Below, piece after piece: positions 15,605 to 23,846 of a stretch of DNA of 48,675 nt (position 1 is its first letter; every line of letters begins with the position of its first letter). The notes below the pieces were generated by a model. It was not told the DNA's origin. It saw nothing but the letters and a program-made list of their open reading frames with translations, and did no database searches. Source of the DNA: Alistipes sp. (lineage in GTDB: Bacteria; Bacteroidota; Bacteroidia; Bacteroidales; Rikenellaceae). A program made the translations under genes and the position numbers. The stretch lies in assembly GCA_017501625.1 (NCBI GenBank), contig JAFVWO010000013.1, positions 1-48,675 on the forward strand, given 5' to 3'.

Positions 15605-16624
15605 ATGAATAACGTATTTGTATATATTGAGATTGAGGATAGGGAGATTGCCGACGTGTCGTTGGAGCTCCTCACTAAGGGCCGCGAGCTCGCCAACACG
15701 CTTGGCGTGAAGCTCGAAGCGGTAGTTATAGGCAAGGATGTCGAGGCTCTTGCTCCCGAGTTGGCCAAGTATGGTGCCGACACGGTATGGGTTGCCGACG
15801 ACGCGATATTTGCACCCTTCCGCACCCTTCCCCACACAGCCGTAATGGTAGGCCTCATACAGCAGGAGAAGCCTCAGATTGCGCTCTTCGGCGCTACGCC
15901 CGTGGGTCGCGACTTTGCACCCCGCGTATCGTCGGCCCTGCACAGCGGTCTTACGGCCGACTGCACGGAGCTCGTCATCGGCGAGCACAAGGATGCCAAG
16001 ACGGGCAAGGAGTACGACTCGTTGCTCTACCAGATACGCCCCGCCTTCGGAGGCAACATCATCGCCACCATCGTCAACCCTGAGTGCCGCCCGCAGATGG
16101 CCACGGTACGCGAGGGTGTGATGCGCAAGGAGGCCCTCGCAACGCCCGCCAAAGGCGAGGTAAGGGTCATCGACTGGAAGCCTATGGTTAAGGATACGGA
16201 TTTGGTTGTACGCATCGTCGAGCGCCACATCGAGGAGCGCAAGATAAACATCAAGGGCGCCTCTATCATCGTGGCCGGAGGCTACGGCGTAGGCTCGAAG
16301 GAGGGCTTTAGGCTTGTTCACGAGTTGGCCGACGTCCTCGGTGCCGAGGTGGGTGCCTCACGTGCTGCTGTCGATGCAGGCTTCACGGAGCATGAGCGTC
16401 AGATAGGTCAGACGGGTGTCACGGTGCGCCCCAAGCTATATATCGCCTGCGGTATCTCGGGACAGATACAGCACACAGCAGGTATGGATGGCTCGGCAAT
16501 GATTGTATCTATCAACACCGACCCCGCAGCGCCTATTACGAAGATTGCCGACTACGCCATCACGGGTAGCGTCGAGGAGGTCATCCCCAAGATGATAAAG
16601 TATTACAAACAGAACTCAAAGTAA
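15605..16624 (+). CDS. etfA: Electron transfer flavoprotein, alpha subunit
   Basis: 339 residues of the EtfA/FixB family. The C-terminal FAD-binding domain is complete: VGASRAAVDAGF, GQTGVTVRPKLYIACGISG, and IQHTAGM, with SINTDPAAPI. The N-terminal domain packs on EtfB. It lies between etfB and the acyl-CoA dehydrogenase, with only 7 bases before the latter, so the three proteins are probably made in step and form one complex. Confidence 0.97.
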   Translation: MNNVFVYIEIEDREIADVSLELLTKGRELANTLGVKLEAVVIGKDVEALAPELAKYGADTVWVADDAIFAPFRTLPHTAVMVGLIQQEKPQIALFGATPVGRDFAPRVSSALHSGLTADCTELVIGEHKDAKTGKEYDSLLYQIRPAFGGNIIATIVNPECRPQMATVREGVMRKEALATPAKGEVRVIDWKPMVKDTDLVVRIVERHIEERKINIKGASIIVAGGYGVGSKEGFRLVHELADVLGAEVGASRAAVDAGFTEHERQIGQTGVTVRPKLYIACGISGQIQHTAGMDGSAMIVSINTDPAAPITKIADYAITGSVEEVIPKMIKYYKQNSK

Positions 16625-16631
16625 CGAAGCT

Positions 16632-18341
16632 ATGGCAAACTTTTTTTCAGATAATAAAGACCTACAATATCACCTCTCACATCCGTTGATGAAGAGGATT
16701 ATCGAGCTTAAGGAGCGCAACTTTGCCGATGCCGCAGAGTACGACTATGCACCACAGGATGCGGATGATGCTCTCGACTCGTACCAGCGCGTATTGGAGA
16801 TTGTGGGCGACGTGTGTGGTGAGGTTATCGCCGCGAATGCCGAGAGTGTTGACCACGAGGGCCCACGTGTCGTTAACGACCATGTGGAGTACGCCTCGGG
16901 CACGGTACGCAACCTCGAAGCTCTCAATGCCGCCGGCCTTGGAGGCATGACCCTCCCTCGCCGCTTCGGAGGACTCAATATGCCCGTTACGTGCTTCGCC
17001 ATGGCTAACGAGATGGTGGCACGTGCCGATGCCGGCTTCGAGAATATCTGGGGCCTGCAGGACTGCGCCGAGACCATCAACGAGTTCGCCACGGAGGATA
17101 TTAAGGCTAAGTTCCTGCCCCGCGTGTCGGCCGGCGAGACCTGCGCCATGGACCTCACCGAGCCCGATGCAGGCTCCGACCTTGGCGCTGTGATGCTCAA
17201 GGCCACGTGGGATGAGGCTGCCGGCGTATGGCGCCTAAACGGTTGCAAGCGCTTCATCACAAACGGTGATGGCGACATATCGCTGGTATTGGCACGTACC
17301 GAGGAGGGCACGAAGGATGCCCGCGGTCTGTCGATGCTCATCTACGACAAGCGCGACGGTGGCGTTAAGGTGCGACGCATAGAGAACAAATTGGGTATCA
17401 AGGGCTCACCCACATGCGAGCTTGTGTTCAACAATGCCCCTGCGGTGCTTGTTGGCGACCGTAAGATGGGACTCATCAAGTACGTCATGAGCCTTATGAA
17501 TGCTGCACGCTTGGGCATCGCTGCACAGTCTACGGGTCTTTGCGAGGCTGCCTACCGCGAGGCATTGAAGTATGCCGCCGAGCGTGAGCAGTTTGGCAAG
17601 GCCATCAACGAGTTCGCTGCCGTGCGCGAGATGCTCAAGAACATGGAGGCTAAGACTCTCGCCTCGCGTGCCATGCTCTACGAGACAGCCCGCTTCGTGG
17701 ATATTTACAAGCAGCTTGCCCATATCTCTCACGACCGCTCACTCGAGGCCGAGGAGCGCCAAGAGATGAAGTTCTACAACCGCTTGGCCGACGGCTTCAC
17801 ACCTTTGGCCAAGATGTTTGCCTCGGAGTATGCCAACGAGGTGGCCTACGACTCGATACAGATACATGGTGGCTCGGGATATATGAAGGACTACGCCTGC
17901 GAGCGCCTCTACCGCGACGCACGTATCATGAACATCTACGAGGGTACGACGCAGCTTCAGGTTGTTGCCGCCATAAACCACGTAACGAAGGACACATACC
18001 TCGAGCAGATGCTTCGCTACGAGGAGGAGCCTCGCTCAGAGGCTACGGCAGCCATGGCAGCACAGCTTGTGGAGCTACGCAAGGTCTACGAGCAGGTTGT
18101 CGAGCGCGTGGAGAGCTTCGACAAGGAGGCAAACGGCTATAAGGAGCTTCACTCGCGCCGTCTTGTCGAGATTGCGGGCTACATCCTCATCTCGCACCTC
18201 ATGCTACGTCAAGCCACAGAGGTCGAGGCCGACTACCTCAACGCCGCGAAGATATTTGTCAAGTATGCAGCAAAGAAGATTACCGAGGCTGCTTACTATA
18301 TCAACACGTCGGAGAAGAGCGATGTAGAGCTCTTCGGATAG
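16632..18341 (+). CDS. Acyl-CoA dehydrogenase family protein
   Basis: 569 residues, longer than the usual ~380-residue short-chain enzyme because of a C-terminal extension of about 120 residues. Visible landmarks are MDLTEPDAGSDLGAV (FAD/substrate region), RFITNGDG, and YEGTTQLQ with the probable catalytic Glu near residue 436. It directly follows etfA, so Etf is its electron partner. It could be a butyryl/crotonyl-CoA enzyme working in reverse with a bifurcating Etf, or oxidise another short acyl-CoA. No thiolase, crotonase or hydroxyacyl-CoA dehydrogenase gene is nearby to tell which. Terminated at 18365-18405. Confidence 0.93.
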   Translation: MANFFSDNKDLQYHLSHPLMKRIIELKERNFADAAEYDYAPQDADDALDSYQRVLEIVGDVCGEVIAANAESVDHEGPRVVNDHVEYASGTVRNLEALNAAGLGGMTLPRRFGGLNMPVTCFAMANEMVARADAGFENIWGLQDCAETINEFATEDIKAKFLPRVSAGETCAMDLTEPDAGSDLGAVMLKATWDEAAGVWRLNGCKRFITNGDGDISLVLARTEEGTKDARGLSMLIYDKRDGGVKVRRIENKLGIKGSPTCELVFNNAPAVLVGDRKMGLIKYVMSLMNAARLGIAAQSTGLCEAAYREALKYAAEREQFGKAINEFAAVREMLKNMEAKTLASRAMLYETARFVDIYKQLAHISHDRSLEAEERQEMKFYNRLADGFTPLAKMFASEYANEVAYDSIQIHGGSGYMKDYACERLYRDARIMNIYEGTTQLQVVAAINHVTKDTYLEQMLRYEEEPRSEATAAMAAQLVELRKVYEQVVERVESFDKEANGYKELHSRRLVEIAGYILISHLMLRQATEVEADYLNAAKIFVKYAAKKITEAAYYINTSEKSDVELFG

Positions 18342-18364
18342 ACACTATATAGACTATATAGTTA

Positions 18365-18405
18365 GTAAAGAGGGCATCACACGTGGGTGTGATGCTCTTT
18401 TTTTA
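18365..18405 (+). terminator. Terminator of the etf operon
   Basis: GCATCACAC and GTGTGATGC form a 9-bp stem with loop GTGG, extended by AAAGA/TCTTT across a two-base bulge, and followed by a run of seven or more T. Confidence 0.92.
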
Positions 18406-18412
18406 CAAAATA

Positions 18413-18444
18413 TTTGTGTCGAAGAAATTATTTACCTATATTTG
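18413..18444 (+). promoter_or_regulatory. Promoter of rplS
   Basis: TTTG (18413-18416), exactly 20 bases, TATATTTG (18437-18444): a full match to the Bacteroidetes promoter consensus. Transcription would begin near 18450, leaving a leader of about 150 bases before rplS. Confidence 0.75.
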
Positions 18445-18451
18445 CACCCCG

Positions 18452-18600
18452 TATCAACCTCTTATATAGGGCATAAGCAGGGTACAACCGAGGATGGCGT
18501 GAGCTATAACTCGGTATGTGGATTATCGGCGGAGGTGCCGTTATGGTACTGCTTAGGCAGCGATAATGTTGAGCGATAAACATTTAAATTTTGTTGCAAC
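18452..18600 (+). promoter_or_regulatory. Structured 5' leader of rplS (candidate L19 autoregulatory leader)
   Basis: The leader folds into several helices: CTTAT/ATAAG (18461-18477); ACCGAG (18487-18492) with CTCGGT (18510-18515), capped by ATGGC-GTGA-GCTAT with a GNRA-type loop; and ATTATCG (18522-18528) with CGATAAT (18561-18567), enclosing a small GC hairpin and CTGC-TTAG-GCAG. Such a long folded leader before a lone ribosomal protein gene suggests feedback control by L19. Confidence 0.6.
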
Positions 18601-18601
18601 A

Positions 18602-18979
18602 ATGAACAAAGATGCATTGATCAGACTCGTGAACGAGCAGATGTGGGAGAAGGGCGAGCAGGATGTGCCCAAGTTTGGTGCCGGTGATACTATCACCGTA
18701 ACGTACCGTATCGTCGAGGGTAACAAGGAGCGCTTGCAGAGCTTCCGTGGTGTAGTTATCCAGATTAAGGGTACAGGCCGCACAAAGATGTTCACCATCC
18801 GTAAGGTTTCTAACGGTGTTGGTGTAGAGCGTATCTTCCCTCTTTACTCACCCCACATCGACAAGATCGAGGTGAACAAGTATGGTGTAGTACGTCGCGC
18901 ACGTATCTACTACCTTCGTGACCTTACAGGTAAGAAGGCACGCATCAAGGAGCGCCGCATGAAGAAGACCGAGGAGTAG
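18602..18979 (+). CDS. rplS: Large ribosomal subunit protein bL19
   Basis: 125 residues, starting at the ATG at 18602 (the frame is open from 18566, but [14 protein letters not shown] is the family start). The conserved [21 protein letters not shown] and [10 protein letters not shown], then [18 protein letters not shown] and RRARIYYLR, define bL19, which sits at the interface of the 50S and 30S subunits. It is monocistronic: its own promoter and leader lie upstream and a terminator at 18994-19036 follows. Confidence 0.99.
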   Translation: MNKDALIRLVNEQMWEKGEQDVPKFGAGDTITVTYRIVEGNKERLQSFRGVVIQIKGTGRTKMFTIRKVSNGVGVERIFPLYSPHIDKIEVNKYGVVRRARIYYLRDLTGKKARIKERRMKKTEE

Positions 18980-18993
18980 TCCTTGGCAGGCGT

Positions 18994-19036
18994 AACAAAG
19001 CAGAGAGCATCCACAAGTGGGTGCTCTCTTTGTTTT
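18994..19036 (+). terminator. Terminator of rplS
   Basis: AACAAAG-CA-GAGAGCA pairs with TGCTCTC-TTTGTT (18994-19009 with 19022-19034) and ends in TTTGTTTTG. Confidence 0.9.
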
Positions 19037-19043
19037 GAAACAA

Positions 19044-19215
19044 TGAGGAGTGAGCAGTGAGCAGTGAGGAGTGAGCAGTGAGTAGTGAGCAGTGAGTAGT
19101 GAGCAGTGAGTAGAGAAATTAGGGAGATTAAGGAATTTAGGGAAATTAGTGAATTATCGTTTTCCTTATATTCCCTAAACTCCCTAAACTCCCTAAACTC
19201 CCCACTCTACCCATT
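19044..19215. repeat. 7-bp TGAGCAG repeats followed by GGGAAATTA/CTCCCTAAA block
   Basis: Ten head-to-tail heptamers TGAG(C/T/G)AG run from 19044 to 19113. They are followed by GGGAAATTA-like purine repeats, a 37-base segment (19145-19181) identical to 4686-4722, and CTCCCTAAA nonamers that complement the purine repeats. The block has no coding potential and lies after the rplS terminator. Confidence 0.85.
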
Positions 19216-19250
19216 CTCCCCACAAAACAACAGCCGTCATGGTAGCCCGC

Positions 19251-19379
19251 AATTTGTTGTCAGAGGGGTGCCGAGTGCAACACTCGGCAAAAATGCCACC
19301 GATGGGTAGTACTTGAAGTACGTCCCATTGGTGGCATTTTTTGTTAGGGGCCGCAATCGACCCCTTATCACAACAAATT
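19251..19379. repeat. Nested cloverleaf-like inverted repeat at the 3' end of the porin gene
   Basis: Outer arms AATTTGTTGT (19251-19260) and ACAACAAATT (19370-19379) pair perfectly; GGGGT/ACCCC (19265-19269, 19360-19364) continue the stem. Inside are two hairpins: TGCCGAGTG-CAA-CACTCGGCA (19269-19289) and the long hairpin at 19289-19342. The right arm overlaps the porin stop codon. Confidence 0.75.
19289..19342. terminator. Bidirectional terminator after the porin gene
   Basis: AAAAATGCCACC, ATGGG and GTACTT pair with AAGTAC, CCCAT and GGTGGCATTTTTT, giving a nearly perfect hairpin of about 23 bp. It carries A/T runs at both feet, so it can stop transcription from either side. Confidence 0.88.
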
Positions 19380-21066
19380 AAAAGCGGAAGCCAAGTGTTA
19401 CAACAGCCTTATGTCGCATGGTCTTGAAGGAGAATATCTCGCTCTCAATATCGAGGTTGGGGTCATAGGAGTCGATAGCGTAGAATGTCTGAATGGGGGT
19501 AAAGTGTGTTGTGGCATACTGATACGCGAAGTCGAGATATATGTTGTTGTTAAACTTAAGACCGAAGCCTGCGGTGATGATGCTCTCCTCGGTAGGCAGA
19601 GGATGGGTGAATACCACATCCTCGAACCCCTTACGTAGGGCTGAGCCACTCCATATATAACCCACACGCATAGGCAGGAAGGGGAGGATATAGGCCTCGG
19701 CACCTACACGTATAGTATTACTACCCTGAAAATATTCATCTATCCACTCGTTGTGTGCCACATCAATGGGTGCATATTGCAGATGTGTCGTCTGGTACCA
19801 GCTACGCTCATAGTCGGCAGAGATGATAAGGCGCTGAGCTACCGTCACCGCAGCACCCACAAGGAGGCGCGAGGGCGAGCGAAAACGCCACGAGTAGCTT
19901 CCCGAGTCCTCCCAGATGCCCGAGTATGCCTCGTTGTACATATATCCATCCTTGCCTACGTCGTAGTCCTCGGGGTTGGAGCCCGCGCTATATGTCTCCG
20001 ACCACATATCTACGTCGTAGCGCAGAGCAAGACTATAGTATGTGGGCGTGTGATAGGCAACACCTATGCGCAGCCAGTCGACAGGGCGTGCCGTAACACC
20101 GAGTTTGAAGTTGAAGCCCGAGCCCGAGATGTTACTGCGCTGCATAGAGTTCATATAGTCGAGCTGGTAGGGGTAGGTGTCACCCGAAGGGTAGCCATCG
20201 GGGTAGTTATAACTCTCGCCATAGAAGACGTTGCGACGATAGCGCACATCCTGAAGGCCGAGCGAGGCACCTACATATATGCGGTCGATAAAGTTGAAGC
20301 CTACGGTGAGGGCGTACTCGCCTATCGAGCCACGTGTCTCCACCGACGATGACTGGTTTATAACGGCATCGGGCGATATGCGGTCGATGAACCAATTTTC
20401 ACCCTCCTTATCGTAGTTTATAAGGCCATTCTTGTATGCAGCTGTGGCACCCCAGAGGTAGGGGTCGTTGCCAAAGATGAGGCGCCCCTCGCTGTTGGGC
20501 CTGAGGCCGTCGACATCCGCCATCGTGCAGTAGACGTTTGCCATGGAGCTTGTCGCAGCATTGCCATACGAGGCGCTGAGCGTATTTTGGTTGAAGTCGG
20601 CGATGCGGTTATATACGAAGCCTACGTTAAGGTTTGTGAGAGCCTTGGTGCTGCGATATACCGTGAAGACACCACCGGCACTCGCCATGCCGAAGCGCTC
20701 GGTATGGTCCGAGAAGTGTCTATCGCGCTTGGGGGTGCTCTTGTCGTAGTAGGGAACACCACCCTCCATAGGGCTCTTGGTAAACTGCATCATGGGCGTA
20801 ATACTCACGTCGTTGTCGACATACATACCTATACCTGCGGGGTTCATCGATGCCGAAATCATATCGGCACCCAAGGCCGTAAAGGCGTTACCCATAGCCA
20901 TAGAACGTGCCGTGCCATAGCTATGTGTCGTGAAGCTGAGGTTGTAGAGGTCGCCCCAGTGCAGTATGTCGTTATCGAGCGCCGTGCCTCCGAAGTTTAC
21001 ACTCTGCGCCGAGAGCGTTCCGAGGCCAAGAAGCAGGCTGACAATCGTGGTATAAATCTTTCTCAT
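19378..21066 (-). CDS. Outer-membrane FadL/OmpP1-like beta-barrel protein
   Basis: 562 residues from the ATG at 21066, which opens a signal peptide (MRKIYTTIVSLLLGLGTLSA, cleaved near LSA-QS). The first mature block, with GTARSMAMGNAFTALGADMISASMNPAG, is the mark of the OmpP1/FadL/hemin-receptor family, and the chain ends in an aromatic GFRF, typical of outer-membrane barrels. These proteins move hydrophobic compounds across the outer membrane; the ligand is unknown. It lies 72 bases after a lipoprotein gene on the same strand, with a hairpin in the gap (21098-21131), so the two may be co-expressed. The annotation of a longer N-terminus (21099) is less likely. Confidence 0.88.
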   Translation of the reverse strand: MRKIYTTIVSLLLGLGTLSAQSVNFGGTALDNDILHWGDLYNLSFTTHSYGTARSMAMGNAFTALGADMISASMNPAGIGMYVDNDVSITPMMQFTKSPMEGGVPYYDKSTPKRDRHFSDHTERFGMASAGGVFTVYRSTKALTNLNVGFVYNRIADFNQNTLSASYGNAATSSMANVYCTMADVDGLRPNSEGRLIFGNDPYLWGATAAYKNGLINYDKEGENWFIDRISPDAVINQSSSVETRGSIGEYALTVGFNFIDRIYVGASLGLQDVRYRRNVFYGESYNYPDGYPSGDTYPYQLDYMNSMQRSNISGSGFNFKLGVTARPVDWLRIGVAYHTPTYYSLALRYDVDMWSETYSAGSNPEDYDVGKDGYMYNEAYSGIWEDSGSYSWRFRSPSRLLVGAAVTVAQRLIISADYERSWYQTTHLQYAPIDVAHNEWIDEYFQGSNTIRVGAEAYILPFLPMRVGYIWSGSALRKGFEDVVFTHPLPTEESIITAGFGLKFNNNIYLDFAYQYATTHFTPIQTFYAIDSYDPNLDIESEIFSFKTMRHKAVVTLGFRF

Positions 21067-21097
21067 AACTATTTTCGTTTTTCGGTTATCATTCAAC

Positions 21098-21131
21098 AAG
21101 GAGTATGCCGCAGGGTTACGACATACTCCTT
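21098..21131 (-). terminator. Intercistronic hairpin between lipoprotein and porin genes
   Basis: AAGGAGTATG (21098-21107) and CATACTCCTT (21122-21131) form a perfect 10-bp stem. On the minus strand the following bases are GTTGAATG, not a full T run, so it is likely a partial terminator or an mRNA stabiliser. Confidence 0.5.
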
Positions 21132-21137
21132 ATATAT

Positions 21138-22295
21138 TTATCTGCGCGACGCTGTACTTCCCGTTGTACGCATGCCTCCGGAACGCGAGCTCCCCGAGAA
21201 GCCTCCCGAGCGGTTTGTCGAGGTGTTGTTGTTCATCGTACCTCGCGACGTGTTGCTACGGTTGTCGTATGTCGACGGACGGAAGTTATCGCTACGTCCC
21301 GCATTGTTTGAGGTGTTGTAGCGAGAGTCCGTGTTGCGCGTATTACGGTCACGCGAGCTGTTTACACCCGTTGTTCCCGTCCTGCGGTCGTTAACGCCCG
21401 TGCTCACAGCACCTTCGTAGCGACGGTTGTCACGACCATCAACACTTCCATAGTTGCGATTTGTCGTAGGCGACGTATAACGCGAGCCATGGTTACGCGC
21501 ATCGCTGTTGTAGTTATGCTTAGGTCCTCGCGAGGCTCCCGTGCCTGTTGTCGGATGGTGGGGACCATGGCCGGGGCGGTGATGAGGAGGTCGCGGAGGA
21601 TAGAAGCCGGGGTAATAGCCCGGGTAGTAGCCCGGATAGTAACCCGGATAATATCCCGGATAGTAGCCACCCCAATACCAATCATAGTAGGGGTTGTAGC
21701 ATATCGTCCAGTTCCAGTCGTACCACGTATAGCGAGGATAGCCCCACCATGAGTAGTAGAAGGGGTCGACATATCTATTCCAGCCATAGTTCCATGGCGA
21801 GGCATAGATGCCGAAGGTCACATTCGTCGCACCCCACGAGCCAAACATCGAGGTTATATACTTAGGCTCAACCCACACTTGGTCGCCCGAGACCATCACG
21901 TTATAGAACGCAGGGTCGTAGGCCGTAGCGTAGAACATGGCATCGCTCGTTGCGAGGTTGTAATAGCTCGACGGCATGCGGTATGTTGGCGAGGTGAAGC
22001 CATAGAGACGTCGCGCATAGGCGCTCTCGTAGCTATCGGCAAGCACCGATGTAAAGCTGTCGCCCTCCATCATAGCCTCATACTCCGCCTGCGCTATAAG
22101 CGCCTCGTACTCCGCCTTACGTGCCTCGGCACGCGCCTTATTAGCCTCGGCCTCGGCCTTAAGCTCGTTAGCTACGGTCACACGGTTATCCGTGCGATAG
22201 AGGTCGCTCGACCCATAAGACGTCATCATCGCCGTACAGCCCCCAAGTAACATCGTCGCAAGAGCCATTATCACTATATGCAGTCCTCTTTTCAT
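21138..22295 (-). CDS. Lipoprotein with YYPG repeats and Asn/Arg/Ser-rich tail
   Basis: 385 residues. The N-terminus MKRGLHIVIMALATMLLGGC has a lipobox with Cys20. Residues 40-75 are an Ala/Glu/Lys-rich helix (AEAEANKARAEARKAEYEAL), possibly a coiled coil. A Trp/Tyr-rich middle follows, with five tandem YYPG units near residues 213-232 encoded by a 12-base DNA repeat. The last ~130 residues are low-complexity Arg/Asn/Ser/Thr/Gly, as in surface or matrix proteins. I cannot assign a function. Its own promoter (22317-22324) and an AGGAG site separate it from recR, and the FadL-like porin follows. Confidence 0.82.
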   Translation of the reverse strand: MKRGLHIVIMALATMLLGGCTAMMTSYGSSDLYRTDNRVTVANELKAEAEANKARAEARKAEYEALIAQAEYEAMMEGDSFTSVLADSYESAYARRLYGFTSPTYRMPSSYYNLATSDAMFYATAYDPAFYNVMVSGDQVWVEPKYITSMFGSWGATNVTFGIYASPWNYGWNRYVDPFYYSWWGYPRYTWYDWNWTICYNPYYDWYWGGYYPGYYPGYYPGYYPGYYPGFYPPRPPHHRPGHGPHHPTTGTGASRGPKHNYNSDARNHGSRYTSPTTNRNYGSVDGRDNRRYEGAVSTGVNDRRTGTTGVNSSRDRNTRNTDSRYNTSNNAGRSDNFRPSTYDNRSNTSRGTMNNNTSTNRSGGFSGSSRSGGMRTTGSTASRR

Positions 22296-22316
22296 ACTCC
22301 TAACGTATTGTTATCA

Positions 22317-22324
22317 CAAAGATA
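22317..22324 (-). promoter_or_regulatory. -7 promoter element of the YYPG lipoprotein gene
   Basis: TATCTTTG on the minus strand, 21 bases upstream of the start codon, which is itself preceded by TTAGGAGT. No TTTG at the usual -33 spacing is seen. Confidence 0.55.
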
Positions 22325-22409
22325 ATCATTTTTTCAAATAACCCTCTCATACACATGGTCAAGCACCCATATTGTCGGGCGAAACGCCCAAACGTAGTGC
22401 CAAGCCACC

Positions 22410-23012
22410 CTACTCCCTTGCCACCTCGCGGCGATTCATCAGCGCGTGGGTTATGGTCAGCTCGTCGACATACTCCAACTCGTCACCAAAGCCTATGCCG
22501 CGGGCTATGGTCGTAACCTTAACATCGGGAAAGGCCCTCAGGCGGCTGAGGATGTAGAAGAGCGTCGTCTCGCCCTCAACAGAGGTCGATATTGCCACGA
22601 TGACCTCCTTAATATTCCCCGTAAGCAGCTTATCGCACAACAGGTCTATCTTCAAATCCGAAGGGCCAATACCCTGCATCGGCGAGATAACACCACCAAG
22701 CACGTGGTACATGCCGCGATATTGCCCCGTATTCTCTATCGACATAAGGTCCTGCACCTGCTCCACGATACATATCACCGAGCCATCGCGGCGCGTATCG
22801 CTGCATATAGGGCAGAGGTCGCCATCCGAGAGGTTGTTACAGCTACGACAGTAGCGAATGTCGTGCCGAAAGCGCGCTATCGACTGCGACAGCGAGTCCA
22901 CAACCTCGGGCTCCATCTTGAGGATGTGCATCGCAAGGCGCATCGCCGTGCGACGGCCTATGCCCGGGAGACGCTGCAACTCACCACATACGTTATCCAA
23001 CAACTTAGACAT
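22410..23012 (-). CDS. recR: Recombination protein RecR
   Basis: 200 residues, the normal length. The helix-hairpin-helix LQRLPGIGRRTAMRLA (about 12-27), the zinc finger Cys55-x2-Cys58 and Cys67-x2-Cys70, the Toprim domain (VICIVEQVQDLMSIE, near 78-92), and the C-terminal Walker-like region are all present. With RecO it loads RecA at gaps in DNA. It starts 12 bases after batE, so batD-batE-recR look like one transcript, although the functions are unrelated. Confidence 0.97.
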   Translation of the reverse strand: MSKLLDNVCGELQRLPGIGRRTAMRLAMHILKMEPEVVDSLSQSIARFRHDIRYCRSCNNLSDGDLCPICSDTRRDGSVICIVEQVQDLMSIENTGQYRGMYHVLGGVISPMQGIGPSDLKIDLLCDKLLTGNIKEVIVAISTSVEGETTLFYILSRLRAFPDVKVTTIARGIGFGDELEYVDELTITHALMNRREVARE

Positions 23013-23024
23013 CGCCCACGAGGT

Positions 23025-23843
23025 TTATATCTTCTCAACATGCGACGTGCGTATCCACCCCTTCTCGCCATCGAGGAAGAGCACCTCGCTCCAGTCGCCA
23101 CGGTCGCGTAGGAGTGTCACGGTAACACCCTGCGACGGACGACGTATAATCTTTGAAGCGCTATCGGGCGAGGCATGCACAGGCGTGGTATCGTTACATA
23201 CGACCACGGCACGCTCATCCTCAACAACCGCTCTGCGACCCGACAATGCCAAGGCTGTAGCACAAATAAAGATGATGGCCATCGTCAAGGCCACGAAGAA
23301 GCCCACCTTACGCAACACCATACGCTCGGCAAGGAGATAGAGGAGCGCCAACACAAGTGTCAGTGCCAAGGCTACGAGCGACACTATAGTCCACCCGTTG
23401 GATGTCATCATATCGCGTAGCGCCAACCATACCGTAGCGATAAAACTATCGGGCACAGCCTCCGTATCGTTTGTGTGGTCCACGGCAATGTCGAGGTTAT
23501 AGCGTGCATCCTCCAACGCGGGGTTGAGCCTCAGGGCACGGTGGTAGTTCAACACAGCACGTCCAAGCTCGCCTCCGGCAAAGGGGCGCGACACACCGAG
23601 GGTATACTGCTGCCCGAGCTTGAAATAGGCACCTGCAAGGTTGTAATAGAGGTCTGCGGAGCTCTCACCAAGCTCGACAACACGCTCAAAGCTCTCCACG
23701 GCACGAGCATAGTCGCCCTCCTCGTAAGCTGCAATGCCCTCCTTCCAACACGCCTCCGCCGTGGTACGACCATCGGCAGCACTACCTGCTATGGGCAGCA
23801 ACGCTACGACCATCATCAATACTATTTTTGCTATATTTCTCAT
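23025..23843 (-). CDS. batE: BatE: TPR and SH3-domain membrane protein
   Basis: 272 residues. A signal peptide (ending near AGSA) is followed by two or three TPR units (WKEGIAAYEEGDYARAVESFERVVELG and YYNLAGAYFKLGQ... ALRLNPALEDARYNL), two membrane segments near residues 152-172 and 181-200, and a C-terminal bacterial SH3 domain (VHASPDSASKI... GDWSEVLFLDGEKGWI). BatE belongs to the Bacteroides aerotolerance (Bat) system, thought to act in the periplasm with BatD and the VWA proteins BatA/BatB. It starts 3 bases after batD. moxR, batA, batB and batC are not in this window. Confidence 0.88.
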   Translation of the reverse strand: MRNIAKIVLMMVVALLPIAGSAADGRTTAEACWKEGIAAYEEGDYARAVESFERVVELGESSADLYYNLAGAYFKLGQQYTLGVSRPFAGGELGRAVLNYHRALRLNPALEDARYNLDIAVDHTNDTEAVPDSFIATVWLALRDMMTSNGWTIVSLVALALTLVLALLYLLAERMVLRKVGFFVALTMAIIFICATALALSGRRAVVEDERAVVVCNDTTPVHASPDSASKIIRRPSQGVTVTLLRDRGDWSEVLFLDGEKGWIRTSHVEKI

Positions 23844-23846
23844 CTC

